64,000 nucleotides of DNA from Ailurus styani. Taxonomy: Eukaryota > Chordata > Mammalia > Carnivora > Ailuridae. Positions 34,790-46,300 of this stretch are shown one piece after another. A program made the translations under genes and the position numbers. Each line of letters begins with the position of its first letter. The first letter of the stretch is position 1. Below the pieces are notes generated by a model. The model had not been told where the DNA came from. It saw only the letters and a list, made by a program, of their open reading frames with translations, and made no database searches. The stretch is taken from the NCBI GenBank assembly GCA_002007465.1, contig LNAC01000036.1:3514353-3578352 (forward strand), in the 5' to 3' direction.

Positions 34790-35130
34790 CTGTCTCCAAC
34801 CGTTTGAAGTGACCCTTTTGAAACACCACTTGGATCAGGAACTCTCCTGGTCAAAGACCTTCCATAGCTCCCTACTGCCCAAGCTCCATGACTGAGCCTC
34901 TTCTCCACCCTTTGGTTTCCCTCCTGCCCCTCCCACCACCACCCTGCCCGCCAAACCCACCTGCCTCTGTCTCTCTCTCTCCCTCCTTTTCACCCCTCAA
35001 CCCCAAGCCTTTGCTCAAAACACTTCTCCCCCTCCCCCATCCCCTGTCTCACACTGAGGCCTCAGCCAGAAAGCCCCTGTCACAAGAAGCCTCCCTCCCT
35101 GGCTGGGCTACACCCCTCACCCTGCCCCAG
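34790..35130 (+). repeat. L2 element, diverged
   Basis: Order of 'ccttccatagctccctactgccc' and 'cctcagccagaaagcccc...agaagcctccct' fits L2 ORF2 end to 3' UTR. Confidence 0.6.
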
Positions 35131-35700
35131 CAACCCCGGCCTAAGGAAGCAGCCAAACCCACAGGCTCCAGGCTCTGGGCTCTGGGGAGGTCGGTGCCCC
35201 TTGTATGAGGGAACAAAGCCAGGACTTGCCTGAGCCCAGAGGCTCCCACTGCTGGGGTCAGCTGCACAGAAGGTCTGAGGTACCTCTGAGAAGCAGCTTC
35301 TCAGCCTCGGGTCAGCAAAGCCTCCCCAGGACCAGGAAGCCTGGGGAGAGGCAGGGAGAGAGCGCCCAGGAGGGGCTGAAGATGAACCAGACTTCTTCCC
35401 CCATTTTCCTTCGGGAACAATATAAGCCTCCCAGATTTTTGTTTTACTCAAGGGCCTCCTCCACAAATGGAGCCTTAGAGTCTAACGTGATGTACAAATT
35501 AATAATGAAATGTGACATTTTCACTCACTCCCCAAGTCTGTCCACACACATCACGCTATTTTATCACTGCCTGGTGTATCCTCTGACCCATCAGACAGTG
35601 AACTTGGGGTGGGAGCAGGAACCGCACCTCCTCTCTTCACGGGGTACCCCAGGACTGAGCAAGGGCTGGCTCCAAAGAGGCTCTCGGTGCACGTGGGAAA
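35131..35700. other. Noncoding DNA with an L2-like tail
   Basis: 35565-35660 resembles the L2 'agacagtgaacttgg...caggaacc' tail. No gene. Confidence 0.45.
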
Positions 35701-35960
35701 GACAGCGGGTAGATGGACAGATGGATGGATGGATGGGCAAATGGATGAATAAAAGCATGATAGACAGATGGACAGGCACTAGGATGGACAGGTGGACAGA
35801 CATAAATGGAAAAAGGACAGGTGGATGGCTGGATGAAGGGGCAGGTAAAAGGATGGAGGAACAAATGGAAGATAAAGGAAAAATAGATGAATGGACAAAG
35901 GGACAAAGGATTGGCAGGTGAAAGAACGGTAGACAGACCCATGGGTGGATGGGCAGACTT
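35700..35960. repeat. Degenerate (ATGG)n tract
   Basis: About 260 bases of imperfect 4-base repeats (atggatgg, acagatgg, aaatggat). Open frames here are by-products of the repeat. Confidence 0.9.
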
Positions 35961-36069
35961 ACCAGTTTTCTTCTTCAACAGAGGTAGGAAGCCGAGGAAG
36001 TCAGGGCTTCAAATGTACTCTTTTCACACCACCACCACCTTGGCGCTGGAAAGAAGACAGGTGTCCCTG

Positions 36070-36083
36070 CTGCCCTCTGCAGG
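36070..36083 (-). promoter_or_regulatory. CTCF-like core motif 1
   Basis: On the minus strand cctgcagagggcag matches 13 of 14 positions of CCASYAGRKGGCRS. Confidence 0.4.
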
Positions 36084-36130
36084 CCACCCTAGGGTGCTGC
36101 AACTAGGCAGAAAGGCGGACAGGGCCAACG

Positions 36131-36144
36131 CTGACCCCTGGTGG
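36131..36144 (-). promoter_or_regulatory. CTCF-like core motif 2
   Basis: On the minus strand ccaccaggggtcag matches 13 of 14 positions. Same orientation as motif 1, 61 bases away. Confidence 0.4.
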
Positions 36145-36394
36145 TCGCCATAAGAATGACCACCCCAGAGCGGGTCTTGGCCACACTGGAAGTGACCAGC
36201 CAGCTGGGGAGCCCACTTTCACTCTCACCCTGGACCCTGACCTCCTGGCTCCTAGGCTGAGGCTCCCATCAAAATGTTCTTAGACACAGCCCGCAGAACC
36301 TATGGTGAGCTCAGTGGCAGACCAGGAGTTCACACCCTCTGGGGGGCCTACCACTGTCCAAGTCCTGTTCGGGATTGCCTGGATAGAGCTGTGG

Positions 36395-36640
36395 ACCGGT
36401 GACCAATAACAGCCCACATCTAAGCATTGCTGATCATGCCAGGCGGTAGACCGGGCCACTCACACCTTCCTCTCCCTGGCCCCTCACACCAGCCCCGGAA
36501 GTAACAGGTAGAACCATCCCCATTTTACAGGTGGGAAAGCAGAGTCTCGGAAAGCCCGCGGGGCTTGCCAAGGCCTGTGGTGAGCCAGGATTTGAATCCA
36601 GGTTGTCTGGGATTCCCCCATCCTTGCTCCCTGCCTCTCT
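36395..36640 (+). repeat. MIR element
   Basis: Contains catccccattttacaggtgg and gccaggatttgaatccagg. Confidence 0.85.
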
Positions 36641-36774
36641 GACAGACCCTGCTAGGGCAATATTTGTAGCTGACTTTTTGAATATCCGGAACACAGCACA
36701 AACACACACACACAGCCTCTGTCACGACAGGACTTGCTGCCCAGTGGGGTCACTCCCAGCCCCTCATTGTTCAG

Positions 36775-36965
36775 CGCAGGCTGGTTTGGATCTCAGTTCC
36801 AGCACTGAGAAGCTGTGTGACCTTGGGCAAGTCACTTAACCTTTCTGAGCTTCAGTTTCCACATGAATGCAACAAGTACGAGAATAACACTTTAGCTCAC
36901 AGGGTTGTTAGGAAAGTGAAATGAGCTACTGTATTTAGCAAGCATCTGGTACATAGTAAGGGCTT
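36775..36965 (-). repeat. MIR element
   Basis: Well preserved: tgtgtgaccttgggcaagtc, acttaacctttctgagcttc, tggtacatagtaagggc. Confidence 0.88.
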
Positions 36966-37084
36966 CCTCTCACCATCACAAGAGAGAAAATGGGGCTCAG
37001 AAAAGGGAAAGCCTGAACATTCACAGGTGTGACAATTCCCTACCGCTACACTTATGTTCATGGTTTAAAAAAAAAAAAAAGTGG

Positions 37085-37830
37085 ACTATGTCACCCTTCT
37101 CCTTAGAAACAACCCCTCTCCTCTGCTGCCTTCAAATAAAACCCAAATTCCGGATCCCCCTCTCCTCTTCTCCCTCCTCACCTTCTGCATCCCAGAGGCT
37201 TCCTGAATTTTGTGGGTTTCATTCACTTGCTCTTAGCATGGTATACATGCTTGGATTTTGTTTATTTCTGTTGGTTTTGCACTTTCTAAAAAGAGCATCA
37301 GACAGACTTTATGTGGTCCCTAGTACTTGATTTTTTTTCACTCAGCACCACGTATCAGGCTCACCCACATTCTTCTGGCATTTCTGCGATTACACGCGGT
37401 ACTGTCCATCATGAACATCCTTGGACCGCACAGGTTTCTAGCTGCACCTGCGAGGCTTCCTCTTAGAATCCTGGGGGCAAGATTACTAGGACACAGGTGT
37501 GCCAGGGTCCATCTACACAGAGAAATGACAGACTGTCTCTCCGTGCCCTTGAACTGATTTGCACCCCTACCAGCAGTTTGGAGAATTCCTGTTGGCTCAT
37601 CTCCTCGACAACATTTGATAGCATCAGACATCAGACATTGACCGATCATATGGGGGAGAAAGGAATATCTCATCTTGGTCCTCATTTCCAGGTCCCTGCT
37701 CTCCAGAGACTGTAAGCATCTTGCCATGTTTTCTGACCATGGCGGTTTTATCATTCATGAAATGCTGGTTCATGGTTTTTGCCCATTTTTCTCTTGAGCT
37801 GTGTATCCTCTTCTGTTAGCCCCACTATTT
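37085..37830. repeat. Ancient L1 3'-region fragment
   Basis: Contains 'tgcacccctaccagcag' and 'ttgcccatttttctcttgag', typical of L1 3' UTRs. Confidence 0.6.
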
Positions 37831-37835
37831 GTTTG

Positions 37836-38042
37836 TTTAAAGATTTATTTATTTATTTATTTATTTTAGAGAGAGACAGAGAGAGAACAAGTGTGGGGAG
37901 GAACAGAGGGAGAAAATCTTCACACGGTCTCCCTGCTGAGCTTGGAATCCAACGTGGGCCTCAATCCCACAACCCCTGAGATCATGACCTCAGCCTAAGC
38001 CAAGAGTTGGACGCTTAACCAATTATGCAATCAAAGAACCCC
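37836..38042 (-). mobile_element. Carnivore SINE, older
   Basis: Minus orientation with (attt)n tail; about 15% diverged by eye. Confidence 0.88.
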
Positions 38043-38055
38043 TGTTTCGTTTCTT

Positions 38056-38147
38056 GATTTTTTTAAGTAGGCTCCACGCCCAACGTTGAACTCACAACCC
38101 TGAAATCAAGAGTCGCACACTCTACCGACTGAGCCAGCCAGGCGCCC
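38056..38147 (-). mobile_element. Short carnivore SINE fragment
   Basis: Minus orientation; ends ctggctggctcagtcgg on that strand. Confidence 0.88.
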
Positions 38148-38159
38148 GTAGTCCTGCTC

Positions 38160-39480
38160 TATTTCTTTTTTCTCCTCCCTTAACCTTTTAAAAAGCTTTT
38201 TAAAAACGTGTTTGTTTTCCTAACCTACCTTTTCCTCTCTATTGAAATGAAATGTATACATTCCAGTTTTATTTTTTTTTTAGTTGTTATCCTTTAACTT
38301 GGACCGCTCACATTTCATTAACAATGTCTAATGTTAAACAATATATTTACCAACCCCCATTCCTCCCAAGGGCAAGGGAGGAACGTTTGGAACACGTTAG
38401 CCTTGGTATCCCACACACATATACTATTGCTGTCCAACGTTTAAGACCTATTTTCCCTCAACACCAAAAATAAGTCACTATTCCTTCGTACAGATGATTT
38501 TGAGCTGGCATTACCTACATTTACCATTCTATGGGTTCCCCCTCCGTCCCTGCCTCTCAGGCTGACTTTCTGGAATTCTTTTCCTTCTTGAAGCACATCC
38601 TTGGCAAGTTTCTTTGGCAGCATCCTCACTTCTGGTTACCTGCAAATGTAAAAATAAATGTTTTTTTTTTCCTTTCTTTCTGTTTTGAAAGGCACTTTCT
38701 TGAAAGGCACTTTCGCTGGGCCCCATTCTGAGCTGACATTCATTTGCCCTTCCTACTTTCCAGAGATCATTCCAGCCTTTTAGCTTCCGTCGTGGTTGCT
38801 GGGAAGTCGGCTCACGTTCTGTCAGCCCTTCATAGATCACTCGTCCTTTCTCTCTGACGGCCTTCAGCCTTTCCCTGCCTTGGCCACTCTGTGGTTCCAG
38901 TGAAATGTCTGTAAGGCTCGCCTTTCTTTTTATTATGCTCAGATATTTCGCACTTTCCCGTTCTGTGGATCTGTTTTTCACCGCTTCTAGAAAATTTGCA
39001 CCCATCATGCCTTCAAATGCTGCTTTTTCTCCATTCCCTCTATCTTCTATTTGTGGGACTCCAATATCTACATCTTCTCATTCTGTGCTCTGTCTCTTTA
39101 AGTTCTCACTCGTATTTTCCGCCTCCTTCTCTTTCTTTGCTGCGTTCTTTCTACGCAGCTTCCAGCCCACGAATTCTCTACCCAGCTGTTGACCATTCAC
39201 TAATTTTCGGATTTCGAAATTACGTCTTTCACTTTTAGTTCTTCCCCCAGATCTCTCTCTTCATCCCCACTTGTTTCATATGCTCACCTTTGTGACTTCA
39301 TCCTGTCTTTATTTAAACATGTCCCACGTGGCTGCTCTGTGTCCTGTCCCCGGGGCTTCACCCCCAGGTGAAGGTGCTCCTTTTCTCTGCTCTCACTCAC
39401 GGTAACTTGCCATCCTGTGACTTGGTAAGTTTTGTTCGTCGGCTCATCAGCTGGTCTGACTCTGCCTGCGGGCCTCCTGG
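38160..39480. repeat. Ancient L1 fragment
   Basis: Segments such as 'catgccttcaaatgctgctttttctcc' and 'gggactccaatatctac' match ancient L1 3'-region style. A 13-bp direct repeat gaaaggcactttc occurs at 38687 and 38703. Confidence 0.6.
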
Positions 39481-40165
39481 TCTACCCGGGGAAGCTTTGC
39501 TCTGCATTGAGTTTGCTTCTGCGCCTGCTAGGAGCAGAGCGCTCCCCAACCCGGGACCGCCTCACCAGCACCCCCTTGGGAGTTTTCCTCACAACAGACA
39601 CAAGCTCCCATCTTTCCCATCCCGAGATCCCAAAGGTCGCTGTCCCTGTGCCGCCGAAGCTCCAGAGGACGCTGGCCTTGGGACTCCCCAGGCGAGCCGC
39701 CCTCCAGGCCAGCTCGCGGACTCCCTCCCGCCAACTCCAGCACCTCTGGGTTCACCCTCCAGTTCCCTCTGCTGGAACCCAAGCCCCCAGCCCCTGTATT
39801 CCCTCTCCCTCCTTTATCTTTCTTCACAGTGTGAGTCACCACTAATGACATCATATTCGTTTGTTAAATGGCTTATTGCATGACCCCCCCCCATGTGGTG
39901 GCTTGCTCACCTCTGCAGAGTCGGGATGGGAGACGTGGCCCCACAATTACAGGATTGCAACAGTGAATGAATAAGGCCGGACCCCCTCCCCGAGTCTGGC
40001 AGCTGAGACAGAGCGGGAGACAGAGAAGGATCGAGTGCCATGGGGGGCGGAGGGGTCGTGGAGCCGAGAGAAGAACCCCCCTAGATGCTGGAAGTCAGAG
40101 GCAGCTTCCTAGTCTGGACACAAGGAGGTCAGGGGAGGGTGCAAAGCAGAGATCTTAAGGTTGTG
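39481..40165. other. Noncoding DNA, no gene seen
   Basis: Mixed GC; nothing recognisable. Confidence 0.4.
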
Positions 40166-40169
40166 TTGT

Positions 40170-40330
40170 TAAAATCGTTCCACAAATGAGAGGCATGAGG
40201 GACCATGTTCCGGGCAACGAGAACAGCTTGTGCCAAGGCCCGGAGGAGAGAAAGAACCTGCTGGAGGAAAGTAGTTCAGAGTGGCAACTGCGAGGAGGAT
40301 GAGGAGGGAGCGGGGGTGGGGGGGCAGCGA
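40170..40330 (-). repeat. L2 fragment
   Basis: 'gaacagcttgtgccaaggcc' fits the reverse-complement L2 body. Confidence 0.6.
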
Positions 40331-40773
40331 TGGCTGAAGCAGAGAGCGTAGGCCAGACCCCCAGGGCCTTCTGAGCCTCTGCAGGGAGTCTGACAGCGAC
40401 CCGAGGGACAGAGCAGGGAAGGGTGTCAGCTGGGAAGGGTGTGATCGGGAGGCAGGGTGGAAATTCCCTCTGGCTTCTGAGTGAAGGGGGGACTGGGGAT
40501 GGGGAGGCAGGGAGGCTGGCAAGGAGGCTCTGCACGGACAGAGGCCAGGCCCAGGATGATCACAGGGGAGGGGCGCAGCACAAGGCAGACCCCGCCAACA
40601 CCCTGTTGGCGACCTTGGCTGGAAAGGGACGCCCTGGGGAGGAGCCTGGCGCTGAGTCAGCCTGAATGTGAGGACTTGTTCGGTGGACAGAGGGGCTCCC
40701 CAGTCAGCACATATGGGGTTCATTTGAAGGGTAAAGGGTGCCCACTCCGATGCTCCTTGACAATAGGGTTGTT
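40331..40773. other. Noncoding DNA, no gene seen
   Basis: Possibly further decayed L2; not certain. Confidence 0.35.
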
Positions 40774-40978
40774 GGGGCATCTGGCTGGCTCGGTTGTTTG
40801 AACGTCTGACTTGGGCTCGGGTCGTGATCTCAGGATTCCTGGACGAGCCCCACATCAGGCCTCATCAGGCTCCACCCTCAGCAGGACGTCTGCTTGTCCC
40901 TCTCCCTTTCCCTCTATCCCACCCCGCCCCAGCTCATGCTCTCTCTCTCTAAAATAAATAAAATCTTTAATAAAAACA
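40774..40978 (+). mobile_element. Carnivore SINE (SINEC)
   Basis: Flanked by acaatagggttg and acaatagagttg (one mismatch). Confidence 0.9.
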
Positions 40979-41021
40979 TTAACAATAGAGTTGCCAGACA
41001 GCAAAAGAAAGGGTTAGAAAA

Positions 41022-41252
41022 GGGGCACCTGGGTGGCTGAGTAGGTTAAGCATCTGCCTTGGGCTCAGGTCATGATCCTGGGGTCCTGGGATCGAGGCCT
41101 CCCCTCCCCACCCCCCCATCGAGCTCCCTGCTCAGCAGGGAGTCTGCACCTCCCCCCTCCCTCTGCCCTCCCCACCCCACCCCTGCTCATACATGTGCGT
41201 GTTCTCTCTCTCAAATACATAAAATCTTAAAAAAAAAAAAAAGAAAGAAAGA
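41022..41252 (+). mobile_element. Carnivore SINE with C-rich expansion
   Basis: Standard head and core; the middle is replaced by C-rich runs (ccccaccccccc). A tail about 13 bases long. Confidence 0.9.
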
Positions 41253-42169
41253 AAGGGGAAAAAGGTAGACAAGTATAGGATGCCCAGCTAAATTTGAATT
41301 TCAGATACACAGTGAATAATTTTTTAGTATGTTTCTCCCAAATTTAGCATTCTGTATTTTAACTCGCAGCCCTGCTTTCAAATCCCACGCCATCACATAC
41401 ACACACGATGCCTTCTGATACAGCGGCAACTAAGCAACACAGGAACCTCCAGCACATGGCCTCTCTGGTGTCCATTTGTCCTCCTACCCATTCCATCTCC
41501 CCACTGGTCCGGAAGCCCCCCGAGAGCTGGGCCCAGTGCCCAGTGCCCAGTCTGGACCAGGTCAGGTCCCTGCTGGGAGTGAGGGAAAGGCAGGGAGGCC
41601 CAGCAGGTCTCCCCCACCCCTGTCCCCCCATAGCCGGTGGGGCACAGAGACATGACCCCCGCCCAGAGCCTAGACCCCCATGATGCTCAGGATCGCAAGC
41701 CTGGCCCTGTCTCCTGGAGCCACCAGAACCATCCCCTTGTTACTGTGGCCACATCATCCCTTGGGTGACCCTGGGCTTGGCTGGGTCTAAGAGGCTGGGC
41801 CCTAACCAGTGGGGTGGGCCCAGTCACAGGGAGGCCCGGCTGGGTCACTTCCTGGAACTGCTCAAGGGAGGGGCTGGGATTTCCCGTGATCCCTGTGCAC
41901 CCTCCTTAGCGGGGGAGTGCACCCCAAGGCCCAAGGCCCAAGGAGCCTGGTACCACTCAGGACAGGGCTCAACCATGGAAGGGGCGCTTCGATAGGGACC
42001 CACGTCACCCTGACAAAAGTGGGGGGACACTCTGTCTGGAGTCAGAGCACAGGCCACTCTAGGGAAAGTGGGCGAGGGAGTGACCGAGCTGAGGGAGAGC
42101 AGGCTGTGCCCAGTGAGGAGCTGGGCCTGTTGGGCCTGGAGTTTACAAGGCTTGCCCTCTTAGTCGACT
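41253..42169. other. Noncoding DNA between SINEs and ADGRG5 3' end
   Basis: 41265-41365 looks like an old interspersed repeat of unknown family. The rest is GC-rich and unassigned. Confidence 0.4.
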
Positions 42170-42430
42170 CTGTTAATAACAATAGCAAAAATATTAATGA
42201 TAACAGTAATAATGATTTATTGAGCTCTTAGAACTTGCTAAGCCTCTTTATATGGATTCTTTTTTCATCTTAAAATCGGCACCTTGACTGCCCCTACTTT
42301 ACAGATGGGAAAACTAAGGCACAGAGAGCTTGAGTGGCCTGTCCATAGTCACACAGCTAGCAAGTGGCAAGGCCATTTGATCCCAGGCAGTCGGGTTCCA
42401 GAGCCTACAGCCCTCATCACTGGCCAAGGG
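42170..42430 (+). repeat. MIR element
   Basis: Near full-length: aatgatttattgagctctta, tttacagatgggaaaactaagg, cacagctagcaagtggcaagg. Confidence 0.9.
42216..42221 (-). terminator. Candidate ADGRG5 poly(A) signal (AATAAA on minus strand)
   Basis: First AATAAA downstream of the stop, about 1 kb away. It lies in a MIR element rather than unique DNA. If used, the 3' UTR would be about 1.0 kb. No transcript evidence is available here. Confidence 0.3.
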
Positions 42431-43217
42431 CTATGGTCATCCAGAAATGAACAGAGGGCAGAGGATCCCCCCGGGAGAAAAGAGAACCGGCTCGAGGACC
42501 CTCGCCGTGCCATCCAAAGTCATTATTACCTGTCCAGTGGCTGGCAGCGGGCCCTGAGCGCCTCCCCAGCCCACGTGCTTTAGCGCCATGTTTGCCCAAG
42601 ACCCCAAGAGCCAGGGCGAGCAGCTGCGTCGGGAAAAGAGAAATGGGTGTGCAAACAGTGCGAGAATCCTGTCTTCGGTCACTGAGCAGGAGCAGTCCTG
42701 GAAGCTGGACCCCTCCTTCTGGTGTGTCATGTCCACGGACAGGTGACAGTATCTCCAGATAGGACTGGGGAGCCAATGGCTTCCGAGCCCAGGCCAACAG
42801 CGCCCCCGGGTGTGCAGCCCGGGAATGGAGCTGGCTTCCAGAGCCCTCTCCCTCTTGCTGGGACAGAGAGGTCAAGGGCAATGGTGATTCTCTCCAACCG
42901 TAGCCTGAGCTTGGGTTTAGACTCCATACTGTCACGCCTACCAGGGGCAATTCAAACCTACCCAATTATCAAAGGGCCACCTGGCCCCAGGCCCAGCTGC
43001 CGCAGGTGGAGGCAGGAAAGAGGCTCCGCCTTCCTGTCCCAGGAAGTCCGGGGAGGCAGAGCAATGCCCTGCCCTCTGGGCCTGGGGAGGCCGTGGAGGT
43101 CGAAAAGACCCCCTGGAGCCACAGGGGCCTCTAGTGTCCAGCAGCTGACCGGCCACCTTCTCTGCGGGAGGCCGGAGCCTCAGGCTACAGGCAGCCCTAG
43201 AGGCGGGGAGGCCCAGA
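42222..43217 (-). other. Presumed ADGRG5 3' UTR and downstream DNA
   Basis: About 1 kb, mixed GC, no open coding frame of substance. 42222-42430 is the body of a MIR. The remainder is unique sequence consistent with a 3' UTR. Confidence 0.35.
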
Positions 43218-43318
43218 CTACAGCATCGTCTGCGAGGAGCTGAACGCCTCCATCTCTGCCTCCACCTCTGCCTCGGAGCGGCACCTCTGGGAGCAGAACC
43301 ACAGGAAGAGGAAGAAAC
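43218..43318 (-). CDS. ADGRG5: ADGRG5 coding exon 11 (TM7 end, C-tail, stop)
   Basis: 101 bases including TAG. Codes FFLFLWFCSQRCRSEAE and an acidic, serine-rich tail ending FSSSQTML; human ends FSSSQTTQ. Acceptor tttttgtctgcag|gtttc is strong. Confidence 0.94.
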
Positions 43319-46300
43319 CTGCAGACAAAAAACAGGTCAGCGGGAGACTGGAGGGAGCGACTCACCCAGAATCCAGGAACCTCGTCAGCGGGGGTGAGCT
43401 GGGCTTCCCTAAAGCCCAGGAGACATTCTTAGAGTCCCTCACTGCTGGAAAGCAGAAGGGGCGGAGCGTTGAGCTGGACGACCAATTGTCAGCAGGCACA
43501 GAGGGCACTTTTTTTTGCAAACTGGGAGAAAATGCCCCTTTCTATGGACAGAAGGAACCCCAAACGAGCTTGGCAGGGAAGGGGGGGCTCGATTTCAGCC
43601 CCTGACTTGCCCCCTTGACCTGAAGCCTTGAGCAGTCAACATCTTACCGGCCGAACACCACCCCCGGGGCTTCCTGCGCGCCTCCCGCGGGGCCTTACCA
43701 TACAGCGAGTTGAAGATGGTGAAGAGGAAGAGCTGGGGCAGCAGGAAGACCCCGAAGGAGAAGAAAGCCAAGGCCCAGGTGGTGCCCAGCAGCACGGTGA
43801 GGCCCAGCACGGTGACGCTGTCCCGGCAGGCCCGCGTGTTCGGCACCTTGTCCCGGGCGCGCAGCCGGTGCAGGAGCCGCAGCGCCCAGGCCAGCACCAC
43901 CAGGTTGAAAAGAGACGTGAGGCCGCCGTAGCCCATGACCAAGGTACTGTGCACCCAGGGGTTCCGCAGCCAGCACCTGCAGGGCAGGGGGGACATGCCG
44001 GGGTCAGAGAGGCTCCCCCCCAAGCCGGGGGAGGGGGGAGTGCGGAGAGGGGAGATCCTGGTCTCCCGGCCTCCGGGTGAACTCCTGAATCTGGTCCCGT
44101 CTCCCAGCCCAGACCCACTGTTTCTTGTCTGACCACACGTGTAGTGAAGTTCGGGGCGCCGCTTTCCAGCCAGGCCACTGCGTCAGGGCCCACCTGCCAC
44201 CTCGGCCCCCCACCTGAAGCCCCCCATGTTCTCTTTTCCAGCCACACGGGGCTCTCTCGTGCCTTTACTCACCTGAAAACTCTTCCTCTCCTTGCTTCTC
44301 CGTCTTACCTCTCTCCCCTTCCGTGGCCAGCCCAGCTGCCCACTTGTCCAAAACTCTACCGGATCCCTGGCCCAGGGCCCTCTTCCCTGGAAGCCTCTCC
44401 TCCCACCCACCACAAGGTCAACACCATCTCATCACCATCTCTGTGCGACGGGCGCCCTGCCCCAGGACCCCTCCCCAGCTAGACTAGACGGGGCTCACCA
44501 GCAGCGAAGAGCTGTGGCCCGTCGGGGCGGCTGGCGGAGGAGGTGGGGACCGAGGAGGAGAGTGAGCGGCAGGAAGAGGCCGGCAAGGGCCAAGGGAAGA
44601 GCAGAGGCCTGGCAGTGGCCCCAGCCCTGCTCCTAGACCCTCCCCGAGGTCTTCACGCCCTTTGTGTCCCCAAGACACTGGCGAGACAGGCAGTGGCTTT
44701 CACCCAGTCAGACACCGTGTCATAGGCTTTCTGTGAATGAGCCCGTTCGCTCCCCACGAGGACCGCACGACGCAGACGAACACTCATCCCTGCCCCGCAG
44801 AGCAGCAAACTGAGGCTCGGGCTTGGTCAGAGGCAAAGGTGGGACTTGAAGCCCCGCGCTCCGAGCCCAGAGCCTGTGCCCCTGTCTCAGCCCCTGCTCA
44901 GGCCCCTGCCCTGGGCTCCTGCCGCAGCAGCCACAAGGGGCCTTGAACGTTATTTGGGGGATTTATCCAAGGGGCTTGTGGATCCTTCCTTTCCACTGCT
45001 ACCTAACCCTCCTGCACGGGTGGCTCTGTCAGAACTCGTTAACCTTATTTTTTTTTAAATATTTTATTTATTTATTTGACACAGAGAGAGAGAGATCACA
45101 AGTAGGCAGAGAGGCAGGCAGAGAGAGAGGAAGAAGCAGGCTCCCCGCCGAGCAGACAGCCCGATGCGGGCCTCGATCCCAGGACCCTGAGATCATGACC
45201 TGAGCTGAAGGCAGAGGCTTTAACCCACTGAGCCACCCAGGCGCCCACTTGTTAACCTTATTAACCGGTCGGAGGGCACCAGAGTTCCCTTCAAGGGTTT
45301 GTTATTGCTGTGTTCAGGAACATGAATAGACTTGGTAAGCGTTTTTTAAATGCCAAGAATAAAAGTCACGAAACCCTGGGGGAGAGGGAGAGGAAGAAGG
45401 GAGGGAGACTCGGAGAAGGGCGTTCTTGAAGTGGGCTACCCCGTGAGAGCTGAGCAACACTGTGCTTCCTGCCCCTGCCCAGTCCTCCGGTCCCCAGCAC
45501 GTGCTCCGTAAAAACTACGCGGCGAAGGAGCCCTAAGTCTCACGTCGTCTGAGAAAGCAGCCCCGCCCCCACAGTGAGAGGCACGGACCCCAACCTGCCT
45601 GGCTTCCTGGAGGCTGGGAGAGGCAGTGGGGCAGGAGGCTCTGGAGCCAGCCTACCTGTGGCCAAGTCCCAGCTCTGCCATGGACCATCTGGGTTTCCCC
45701 GGGCAAGGTTCTTCAGCTGCCTGTGCCTCAGTTTCCCTAACTGTGAACAGAGGCTGACAATAGGACCTACTCCTCACTGCGAGGTTTAAACAGGAGATGG
45801 GTCTACAGGGGTTCGTTCAGCTATTCTCCCTATGTTGACCATGAGAACCTTCATTCTTAGGGCACAGAAAGAGGCAGCAGAGTCTGTGCCGCAGACCACC
45901 CGCGCGTACACATATGCGCAGCCCTGTCCCTGGGGGGTCCCAGCCCCCACAGCACTCTCCCTGCAGGAGAGTCTGGGGCCTGGCAGGGCTATGCCAGGCA
46001 CGGGTCAGGAGCAGCAGGAGCCCGAGCACAGCAAGGTGGTGGGAAGGGAGAGCAGAGTCAGGCGCGGGCTGGGCTCCCCGAGCAGGTCAGAGAGCAGGAG
46101 GGGGCGCGGGGCGGACTGCCGAGCTCTGCCAGGAGGCAGGGGGACCCTGCTGCCCTGGGCTTGGAGGCCCATGAGCAGGCACCAGAGCTCGTGCGGGGCT
46201 CCCTAAAGGTACCCGGCCTAGAACAAGAGCTTGCCTCTGCAAGAGACCTTGGGGATCCAGCAGAAGGGGTATGGCAAAGCTCCCTGGAAACCACCCCCTC

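Noticed and set aside
35700..35960. Tail of the 238-residue open frame (35205-35921) rich in W, M, D and G
   Set aside because: Translation of a degenerate (ATGG)n tract.
42216..42221. Firm assignment of the ADGRG5 poly(A) site
   Set aside because: The hexamer lies in a MIR and has no transcript support, so it is kept only as a low-confidence candidate.
1..43000. Coding exons of ADGRG1 or ADGRG3
   Set aside because: Expected on the minus strand by synteny, but none of the open frames resembles their extracellular or membrane regions. Only noncoding ADGRG1 exons could be here.
43628..44247. Plus- and minus-strand frames over ADGRG5 exon 10 (150 and 203 residues)
   Set aside because: Shadows of the true exon 10 frame, which alone matches the receptor.
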